Translations under genes and position numbers: made by a program
Assembly: GCA_009781725.1 (NCBI GenBank)
Contig: WQVF01000035.1
Location: 1-38,531 of the forward strand
DNA: 38,531 nucleotides
Direction of reading: 5' to 3'
Source: Defluviitaleaceae bacterium
GTDB lineage: Bacteria > Bacillota > Clostridia > Lachnospirales > WQUN01
The notes under the pieces: generated by a model
Told to the model about the DNA's origin: nothing
Databases searched by the model: none
Seen by the model: only the letters and a program-made list of their open reading frames with translations
Shown: in pieces, positions 9,214 through 15,326 of the stretch
Position numbering within the stretch: the first letter of the stretch is position 1
How the letters are laid out: each line of letters begins with the position of its first letter

Positions 9214-9446
9214 AAAAAAAGACACGCCACTCGTGTCCCATGCAATCAGCAGTATAAACGAAAGGTTACCGGTTTAAGGCATAACAAAAAGAACAGGGTC
9301 GTCATCACCCCGTGCCCCGGCCTATGCCCGATATTTAGTTAACGGCTAACAACCAGTTCCTTATTATTTTGCATAGACATTAAGCAATCTCCTTTCTAAA
9401 AACAGCCAGAATAGGTATGGTGCATAGATTTCCTATTCCGGCTGTG
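9214..9446 (-). ncRNA. candidate structured leader or small RNA upstream of rsgA
   Basis: A minus-strand transcript from the promoter at 9447-9475 would fold in order as follows. (1) A 5' hairpin, 9403-9444, with arms CAGCCGGAATAGG and CCTATTCTGGCTG followed by TTTTT. (2) A ribosome binding site and a 13-codon frame. (3) A long outer stem between 9339-9354 and 9264-9277, enclosing a second stem (9323-9328 with 9278-9283) and a GGGT/ACCC hairpin. (4) A terminator hairpin, 9221-9237, followed by seven T. The last codons of the small frame form one arm of the outer stem, so ribosome position could alter folding. I do not recognise an Rfam family. It could be an attenuator for rsgA or a free small RNA. 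Confidence 0.55.
9339..9380 (-). CDS. 13-residue leader-peptide-like reading frame
   Basis: GAAAGGAG lies eight bases before an ATG that opens MSMQNNKELVVSR and a TAA stop. Spacing and strength of the ribosome binding site are better than for many full genes nearby. The terminal GTT GTT AGC CGT TAA sequence is one arm of a predicted stem. Translation is plausible; a biological role of the peptide itself is unproven. Confidence 0.45.
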   Translation of the reverse strand: MSMQNNKELVVSR

Positions 9447-9475
9447 ATTATTACGGATGTTTATACAATTGTCAA
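9447..9475 (-). promoter_or_regulatory. sigma-A-type promoter of the structured RNA
   Basis: TTGACA at 9470-9475 and AATAAT at 9447-9452 are separated by 17 bases, reading on the minus strand. It begins 14 bases after the stop of the sigma-partner gene, so the RNA is a separate transcription unit. Confidence 0.75.
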
Positions 9476-9488
9476 GAGGAAAATAATA

Positions 9489-11684
9489 TTACTGCCAAGA
9501 CATCAAATCCCACTGAAACTCCCGAGCTAGTGCTGCAGGGTTAAATATCCGTACCAGCTCCATAAGCTCCTCCTGGGACACCATCCTAAAGATTTGAGTC
9601 GCATCTCCAACCCTAGCAATATTATATCGTAAGTCCATGTAGTTGAATCTTCGCTCTATAGGAGCCCCATGATGAAACCATAGCTCCACCGCAACTCCCC
9701 AGGGGTACTGAGGTTCATACATAGCCTGGAAGTATTCACCATCACTGCCCACAAAATATATCAAACCATATTCGCCCATATCCACAATAGAATGAGCATC
9801 CGGCAAACCCGATGGCATATCAAAGAATAAACTCGACACCCCAAAACCAACTCGCATACCGCCACTATTCTCATATACAGCATAGAAAGCTGCTGCCAAT
9901 GTCTGCCCATCTATAGAAAGGGGACGAGTAAACACCTCGCCAACTGGAGCCGGCTCTTCATTATGATGCCATGGGCCGAATACACAATGAGCAGATGGCG
10001 GCATAGGCTCATTAGAAACAACCATGAAATCTGTCCTGTCGTTTACGAATACCTCCCGGAGGGTAAAATCCCCCACCCTTTCAGGCAGACCTAATTCCGG
10101 ATAATACATTTGCATTTCTTCCCAACTAGTGAGGTTGCGACCGCCGTTAATCATTGCATAGTGACCGCAGGCTGTTCGGAATTGATATGCCTCATTAGGG
10201 GCAAGACCACCTATTTCATCCATGATATTTCGCCATAAGCTATCCACTTCCACTTGGTGACGAGGGAAACGTAGCGGGTGCCAAAATGCTTCCCCCTGGA
10301 TTAGTATCTGCCAATAGATATCCGGCGGCAGTGCTCGAGGCCCGCTTGGAGGTGTCGAGCGTTCCGGGGTTGCTCGCCGGGTCATTGGTTCCAGATAATC
10401 CCGATGCACTGCCGGGACATAGTATCTTCCAAAAGCCTGCCATTCCCCAGGTATTTCACCCATCCATGGGGTCGCAATATCCGCAATCAAAAAGCGATAC
10501 ATAGGCATTATTACATCTGTATCTGTGGTGTGATACACCAACTCCACCGAGGCTGCAAGTGCAGCATCACGCCCTGGCCATTCGATATCTCCTCTTTCTG
10601 ATATAAAATATCCTTCCAGTAGCATTTCCCTGGCTTCTTCGGATGTTATAATCGGAAAATAGCCTAGCTGAAGGGACTCCGCCTGCCTCTGAGGAAAAGT
10701 TGAAAGTACCATCCACTGAGGCCGATCCGACAGAAAAGTTAATATCTCTATCCATTCGAAGTTAAATGCCAGGATTGCATCTGTTGGAGATCCTCCCGAG
10801 TCAAAAAACCTGTAATGATAGTAAGTCCTTGGCCCGCCTATATCAAGGGTAATTTCCGCCTGGGTAGGGGTTGGAGTACCCGGAAATATATGCGGCAGGT
10901 ACATACTAACCAAGTGCTGAATTGCAGATGGTACTTGCCCCTGGCCCGCTGTTTGTGAAAGAGATGTCCCTGCCGGGAGAATTGCCGAGTCCTCTGGGAA
11001 GGTTATCCGCATTTGGGAATTAAAGAATTGGGTTTCCATAAAGGTATCCAGACCTCGGGGAGCCCAGTTTATGAAACCCTCATTTCTTCTGCTATAAGAA
11101 TGACTTACATCTATGTCCAAAAAAGTAGCTATCCCCAAAGCCATGAGCTCCAGACTATGAATAAAATCCTCCCACTCCTCATCAGTCATATACTCGGTAC
11201 GTTCCATTTCCCAATTTCCGGTCCCTTGCATAGGTAGATGCATATGGGGCAAAAACACCGGCAATTCGTTTATGTGACCGATGCCATGCCATGGGTTATT
11301 GATGGTCATATAGGTCTGGCCTGCCTCTAAAACGATGGCAGCCCAAGTCCCATGAATACGAGGCAGTGGCAGTCCATATGGGAAAATGGCCTCATCCATA
11401 GGGGTCGGAGTAGCTGGAGCCGGGGTATCTTCTGATTCTACATAATGTCCGTTATTATTGTTGTGATAAACAGGTGCTTCCCCTAGATTGCCAAGCCAAA
11501 AGGCAAGCATCAACACACAGGAGATAGCCACAGCCCCAACCAGCACAGCGGCAACATTACCCATTGATAGCCATGAAAATCTGCGCACAGGGCGGATTTT
11601 TACAGTTTGGACCGCTTCCGCAATAATATCATCATCAATGCTTTCGAAGCAGGCCAGCAGTTTTTCTGCTTTGTCATTTTTCAT
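9489..11684 (-). CDS. membrane-anchored partner of the ECF sigma factor (putative anti-sigma/sensor)
   Basis: The protein has 731 residues. A short cytoplasmic N-terminus (about residues 1-45, with KAEKLLACFESIDDDIIAEA) is followed by one membrane helix (about 45-68, VAAVLVGAVAISCVLMLAFW) and then about 650 extracytoplasmic residues starting with a Thr/Pro-rich linker. Its ATG overlaps the sigma factor stop as ATGA, so the two are translationally coupled. That arrangement is typical of ECF sigma and anti-sigma pairs in Clostridia, where the short cytoplasmic part holds the sigma factor. No zinc-binding HxxxCxxC motif is visible. The large outer part has no domain I recognise; tryptophan- and proline-rich segments suggest a secreted beta-rich sensor. 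The sensor role is inferred from context. Confidence 0.7.
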   Translation of the reverse strand: MKNDKAEKLLACFESIDDDIIAEAVQTVKIRPVRRFSWLSMGNVAAVLVGAVAISCVLMLAFWLGNLGEAPVYHNNNNGHYVESEDTPAPATPTPMDEAIFPYGLPLPRIHGTWAAIVLEAGQTYMTINNPWHGIGHINELPVFLPHMHLPMQGTGNWEMERTEYMTDEEWEDFIHSLELMALGIATFLDIDVSHSYSRRNEGFINWAPRGLDTFMETQFFNSQMRITFPEDSAILPAGTSLSQTAGQGQVPSAIQHLVSMYLPHIFPGTPTPTQAEITLDIGGPRTYYHYRFFDSGGSPTDAILAFNFEWIEILTFLSDRPQWMVLSTFPQRQAESLQLGYFPIITSEEAREMLLEGYFISERGDIEWPGRDAALAASVELVYHTTDTDVIMPMYRFLIADIATPWMGEIPGEWQAFGRYYVPAVHRDYLEPMTRRATPERSTPPSGPRALPPDIYWQILIQGEAFWHPLRFPRHQVEVDSLWRNIMDEIGGLAPNEAYQFRTACGHYAMINGGRNLTSWEEMQMYYPELGLPERVGDFTLREVFVNDRTDFMVVSNEPMPPSAHCVFGPWHHNEEPAPVGEVFTRPLSIDGQTLAAAFYAVYENSGGMRVGFGVSSLFFDMPSGLPDAHSIVDMGEYGLIYFVGSDGEYFQAMYEPQYPWGVAVELWFHHGAPIERRFNYMDLRYNIARVGDATQIFRMVSQEELMELVRIFNPAALAREFQWDLMSWQ

Positions 11685-12271
11685 ATTACCACCCCTTCCC
11701 TTTCCAGATGGAGTTTCAGTTTTTGCCTTGCGCGAAACAGTATCGACTTAATTTTACTTTCACTGGATTTAAACTGGCGGCATAAATCCTGAACACTATC
11801 CCCAAAAAAGTACCGCCGCACAAATACCACCCGGTTGGATGCATCCATTCCCCGCAAGCAATCGTTAATGGCCTGCACCGTCTGGTTATAGTCAAATTCG
11901 CTATCCACTGACTGCGCTTGTGGGATGGTATCCCCAAGCTCACTAAGCATCAGGTCGGTTTGACTGCCCCCTCGCTTCTTGGCAGACGCCGCCCGCCAGC
12001 GTTTGAGGGATAGGTTTCTGGTAATCTTAGAAAGATACGCCCCAAGAAACTCCGGCCGCTTAGGAGGTATCGCCTCCCAAGCCCGATGCAATGTATCATT
12101 TACAATCTCCTGGGCGTCATTATTATCAAATAAAATATTATAGGCCACTTGATGCAAGCTCCTTCCGTATTTTTTCTTAGTAAAATCCAAGGCAGTTTCG
12201 TCCCTGGTGAAGAATAAATCTAATATATTGGGGTCTTCTATCAGGACCACCCCCGAAACAGTTTTTTGCAC
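11681..12271 (-). CDS. ECF-type RNA polymerase sigma factor
   Basis: The protein has up to 196 residues. Region 2 is seen as SLHQVAYNILFDNNDAQEIV, NDTLHRAWEAIPP and LGAYLSKITRNLSLKRWR (core binding and -10 recognition). Region 4 is seen as a helix-turn-helix near FGDSVQDLCRQFKSSESKIK (-35 recognition). The start is uncertain: the GTG at 12271 is 23 bases from the good AGAGGAGG site, and another in-frame GTG lies seven codons downstream beside GGGGG. The stop overlaps the start of the membrane partner. A palindrome at 12343-12360 in the upstream region may be regulatory. The target genes are unknown. Confidence 0.88.
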   Translation of the reverse strand: MQKTVSGVVLIEDPNILDLFFTRDETALDFTKKKYGRSLHQVAYNILFDNNDAQEIVNDTLHRAWEAIPPKRPEFLGAYLSKITRNLSLKRWRAASAKKRGGSQTDLMLSELGDTIPQAQSVDSEFDYNQTVQAINDCLRGMDASNRVVFVRRYFFGDSVQDLCRQFKSSESKIKSILFRARQKLKLHLEREGVVI

Positions 12272-12342
12272 TGACCGAAGTACGAAAGCACTAACCTCCT
12301 CTGTGGGTAACTGCTTTCATGCATTCGGTATATGTATATTCT

Positions 12343-12360
12343 AACCCCAAAATTGGGGTT
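12343..12360. repeat. inverted repeat AACCCC...GGGGTT upstream of the sigma gene
   Basis: AACCCC and GGGGTT flank six A/T bases, about 70 bases before the sigma gene. It may be an operator or part of a terminator pair with the adjacent 12374-12409 hairpin. Confidence 0.4.
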
Positions 12361-12373
12361 TGGTTGCGTGGGT

Positions 12374-12409
12374 AAAAAAACACCCCTAGCTGCTTACGCA
12401 GTTTGGGGT
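12374..12409 (-). terminator. terminator overlapping the end of the HicB-like gene
   Basis: ACCCC/GGGGT arms enclose a CTGC/GCAG inner stem, followed on the minus strand by seven T. The upstream arm includes the last codons of the HicB-like gene, so the hairpin begins inside the coding sequence. Confidence 0.75.
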
Positions 12410-12636
12410 ATTTTTATTCTATATGGCTCCGGTATCGGTATTTCATCCTCCAAACAAACCATAAACCAATTCATTTTTGCATTCTCTATCATTTCAAAGC
12501 CTTGCGCTATATCCTCATCACATGTCATACAACCAGGTAAATCCGGACAATGTAAGGTGTATCCCCCCACTACCGTATCTGGAATTACCTCAATTCTATA
12601 GCTTAAGTTCATATAATATCTTAAATCTTTTTTCAT
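12394..12636 (-). CDS. HicB-like antitoxin-type protein without an intact toxin
   Basis: The protein has 80 residues. The HicB/UPF0150 fold is indicated by YRIEVIPDTVVGGYTLHCPDL (a strand-turn-strand) then PGCMTCDEDIAQGFEMIENA and a helix ending in an acidic-proline tail, IPIPEP. In complete HicAB systems this domain neutralises the HicA mRNA nuclease. No HicA dsRBD-like toxin is adjacent; only a 5'-less reading frame lies upstream (12640-12774). It may be an orphan antitoxin or a HicB-fold protein of another role. The ribosome binding site is GTGAGG, eight bases before the ATG. Confidence 0.75.
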   Translation of the reverse strand: MKKDLRYYMNLSYRIEVIPDTVVGGYTLHCPDLPGCMTCDEDIAQGFEMIENAKMNWFMVCLEDEIPIPEPYRIKIPQTA

Positions 12637-12639
12637 AAC

Positions 12640-12774
12640 TTATACCTCACTTTCATATTCGCTAATAGCAGCCCATACCAACTCTATATATGCTCTTTTC
12701 ATCGGAGTTGATTTTGGCAATGAAATGGGAGTCTTACCCGGTTTTCGAAAAAAGAGCCATCCGAAGATGGCCCT
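12640..12774 (-). pseudogene. start-less short frame upstream of hicB-like gene
   Basis: An open frame without an upstream start encodes about 44 residues, including RKPGKTPISLPKSTPMKRAY and ending WAAISEYESEV, with the stop three bases before the HicB-like ATG. Only an internal ATG (giving 20 residues) could start it. The frame begins inside the terminator of the upstream gene, so it is probably the remains of a former partner gene whose 5' part was lost. The codon sense is orderly, which argues against pure chance, but I do not recognise the product. Confidence 0.35.
12754..12773 (-). terminator. intrinsic terminator after the 184-residue hypothetical
   Basis: GGGCCATC and GATGGCTC pair around a TTCG tetraloop, followed on the minus strand by six T. 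It lies 28 bases beyond the stop at 12801. Confidence 0.9.
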
Positions 12775-12800
12775 TTAAGCTTACATGCAATTACTAATTA

Positions 12801-13355
12801 CTAGAAAATAACCTTAATCATTTCAAGCAAGTCCTCGGAACTCATATAATCAGCCAGCTGGCACTTGCCAATCTGATGCAAGGTCTCAATTGGGCCAGGC
12901 TTTGGAGCCGGTACCAGGCCATCGTAGATTTTTTCCAAGAACTTAAGGGTTTGCCTGTTGGTTTCTTCCCTGGCATGGATTACTTCGCCCAGTGATTGCG
13001 CCTTGCTGTCATGACCATTGGTTTGCATATCTTGCAAGGTTTTAATTGCATCAGTGAGATATGCATTGTCATGGATGATTGCATCCATTTTGGCCATTAC
13101 CCATTCCATGGACATTTCCTTACTGTCTTGTGTCGGCCTTGGGCCGTTACCGTTTTGCATGTATTCATTGTTCATAGAATTTTCCTCCATATTATATGGC
13201 GGACAATCCAATCGCAGGGTATGCTCATCCATGAAGATTGCCCGCCCATTCTTTACGAGGCCTTTGGCTCGTTTGGGATAGGTTCTCTCATATTCGTTAC
13301 CCGCTTGGTCGATGACACGTATGTTTTTTGTGATGGGTGTCTTCCCCCTTGTCAT
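12801..13355 (-). CDS. conserved clostridial hypothetical protein
   Basis: The protein has 184 residues. The first third has the pattern ERTYPKRAKGLVKNGRAIF then LRLDCPPYNMEEN, a block I associate with a clostridial family of unknown function (KNGRA...CPP). The rest is mostly helical and charged, with a likely amphipathic or coiled segment from about residue 85 to 145 and a proline linker PAPKPGP. No signal peptide or membrane segment is seen. The ribosome binding site is poor. The first codons are repeated 56 bases upstream (13387-13403), showing a small duplication at the 5' end. It is probably a single-gene unit, ended by its own terminator. Confidence 0.65.
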   Translation of the reverse strand: MTRGKTPITKNIRVIDQAGNEYERTYPKRAKGLVKNGRAIFMDEHTLRLDCPPYNMEENSMNNEYMQNGNGPRPTQDSKEMSMEWVMAKMDAIIHDNAYLTDAIKTLQDMQTNGHDSKAQSLGEVIHAREETNRQTLKFLEKIYDGLVPAPKPGPIETLHQIGKCQLADYMSSEDLLEMIKVIF

Positions 13356-13403
13356 AGATTTACGAGCTTCGCCGCTTCGTTTTTAATGATGGGTGTCTTC
13401 CCC
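13331..13403. repeat. 17-base direct repeat around the start of the hypothetical gene
   Basis: TGATGGGTGTCTTCCCC occurs at 13331-13347, inside the first codons of the gene, and again at 13387-13403 upstream. This indicates a short duplication at the 5' end. Confidence 0.85.
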
Positions 13404-13478
13404 GGCAACTTACATTCATTGTAATGGGATTTTCTACATAATGCAATGTTTTATGATGTAAGCACAAATAAAGTTGAA

Positions 13479-15221
13479 TTACTGGATTATCAGCAATCTT
13501 TCTCTAACCTCACGTATTTGACCTGTTTCTTGCCATCTTGTTCTGTCAAAAACTTCTTCCAAGTAAGTGATATATAGCCATTGCTCACCTATATTATCGA
13601 AAGTAATGTCAGCTTGAAATAGACCTTCGCTCATGAAAACTCCGCTTACCCCATTGGATAAATTCCATGATATAGGCATCCAACGAAAACGCTTGTCTTG
13701 CGGAAGCTCAAGATTCATATTATATCCTTCTGCAGTAATGGTGATGGTTTGCCCAGCAGAGAAAGTACTTTCATTGCCTATGCCATGAATGATACCCCTG
13801 TATGCTCTTGGCCATATACCACCGGGGCCAGAATATCTCCACTTCGGGAAAAGATTGGTGTCTAGATATATAGGTGTATTGTTGGTGTATGGCTCACCAC
13901 TAAAATACGGATTATCAAACCACCCAAGAAAAGTATAATCATCCCATATTGGATAGTACTCTTCTATCGGCCAAACCGTTGTGCCGCCAAGCCCATAACC
14001 TTCTAGCACATAAAATATATTCAAAGACCCGAAAGCATAAGTTTGGAAATGCACTTCTAAAACAGTTCCTTCCCCGTCAGGCCATGCTATTACAGAATCT
14101 ATAAATTCAAGCGAGAGCATATCTGCTGATTGTGCTTGCCCACGAGAATTAAACTCCATTGACTCGGAACGCTGAATCGCATATACAATTCCTTGATTAA
14201 AGCGCAACTCTATAAAAATCGTGTATTTTTGACCAACTCCAAACTCATATGGGTCATGGAATCTCTCCCATGAATCAAGACCAAGCGAGAGTTGCCTTCC
14301 ACTCATTGATTCAACATCAACGATAGTTAATGTGCGTCCATGTCGCCAACATTTATACTGCCACGTATTTTTCACAATAAAATCAGCATACACTCCTTCC
14401 GGATGTCTTGATTCATCCCAAAAAGAAATATTAAGCATGTGATAATCATGCGGGCCTGTTAAGTGCTGGAAATTGTCGGTGTAAAGCACACCCTGCCACA
14501 ACTGCTTTATTGCCCTCACTCTTATACCCAGCATTGCATCAAAATATGGTGTGTGAAGAAACACATGTGGATTTGTATACCTTGCTTGGATTTGATACCC
14601 ATTTATATCCACTGGCATGGAATAGCCATCTATAGAAATTGTTCTGTCTTGTAAAGTAGCCAGCCGCGTGGCTTCTTCAAAGCATAACTCGGGGGATAAA
14701 TACATGATGATTGATGTTAAAAGCATTATCATATCTTGATAATTATCATGGTTTTTAAACGCAATTGCAAAAGACGGATTTTCTCGCTCATCAAGAAGAA
14801 CATCTACATCAAAACCTAGATATCTGTTAAGAAATAATATGACACCGATATTACCGCTATCAGTAAAATCCACCTTGATTTGCGTGTATTCCCTATTATT
14901 AAATTCAATCCGCTCGATATCACTAATAGCCATAGGGAGCTCGTATTCTTTGACATTGTTTTCAATTGCGGTTCTTAGCTGTTTAGCTGGGTTTTCCGGG
15001 TATTGAAAGTCACCAATGACGTAATTGGTGGCAGCACTAATAATTATGTCGCTCCTATCCTCTGATGGTGGGATAAATGCGCTCCCGACATCTTGCGCTC
15101 TGCCTTCTCTGTGATTGTCATATGATGATACCGAATCTTTGCTACACGATACCAACGCTAGCATCACTGTTAGCAAGGTAAAATAAAAAACAACTCTATA
15201 TCTTTTCATATTTTTTGCCAT
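13479..15221 (-). CDS. lipoprotein with a single InlB-like repeat, candidate BlaI-regulon member
   Basis: About 580 residues. After a basic start (MKRYRVV) comes a lipoprotein signal ending LALVSC, so cysteine lipidation and outer-face anchoring are expected. Most of the protein is unrecognised. Near residue 430-470 a segment with DDYTFLGWFDNPYFSG resembles one InlB B-repeat, and the C-terminal 110 residues look like a beta-sandwich of Ig type. The start is unclear: the strong AAAGGAGG at 15267-15274 serves an ATG-TAA start-stop at 15255, while the in-frame ATGs at 15221 and 15209 lack a good site. A perfect TTACA-TT-TGTAA operator lies upstream at 15312-15323, linking it to the BlaI-controlled PBP next door. 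Confidence 0.75.
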   Translation of the reverse strand: MAKNMKRYRVVFYFTLLTVMLALVSCSKDSVSSYDNHREGRAQDVGSAFIPPSEDRSDIIISAATNYVIGDFQYPENPAKQLRTAIENNVKEYELPMAISDIERIEFNNREYTQIKVDFTDSGNIGVILFLNRYLGFDVDVLLDERENPSFAIAFKNHDNYQDMIMLLTSIIMYLSPELCFEEATRLATLQDRTISIDGYSMPVDINGYQIQARYTNPHVFLHTPYFDAMLGIRVRAIKQLWQGVLYTDNFQHLTGPHDYHMLNISFWDESRHPEGVYADFIVKNTWQYKCWRHGRTLTIVDVESMSGRQLSLGLDSWERFHDPYEFGVGQKYTIFIELRFNQGIVYAIQRSESMEFNSRGQAQSADMLSLEFIDSVIAWPDGEGTVLEVHFQTYAFGSLNIFYVLEGYGLGGTTVWPIEEYYPIWDDYTFLGWFDNPYFSGEPYTNNTPIYLDTNLFPKWRYSGPGGIWPRAYRGIIHGIGNESTFSAGQTITITAEGYNMNLELPQDKRFRWMPISWNLSNGVSGVFMSEGLFQADITFDNIGEQWLYITYLEEVFDRTRWQETGQIREVRERLLIIQ

Positions 15222-15311
15222 TCGCGGGGCGCACAAATCCTTATGAAAATTACATCCGCGAACTTACCTCCTTTGTTATTTTTCACACTTACCATCCTAT
15301 CTAATTATTTA

Positions 15312-15323
15312 TTACATTTGTAA
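15312..15323 (-). promoter_or_regulatory. BlaI-type operator upstream of the lipoprotein gene
   Basis: TTACA-TT-TGTAA matches the TACA-N2-TGTA core bound by BlaI/MecI repressors. TTGCCT lies upstream and an AT-rich -10 candidate (TAAATA) downstream, so the operator would sit in the promoter spacer, the same geometry as at 17936-17945. Confidence 0.65.
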
Positions 15324-15326
15324 GAT

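Noticed and set aside
13409..13424. TTACATTCATTGTAA as another BlaI operator
   Set aside because: The half-sites are five bases apart, not two as in BlaI boxes, and it is not placed at a clear promoter.
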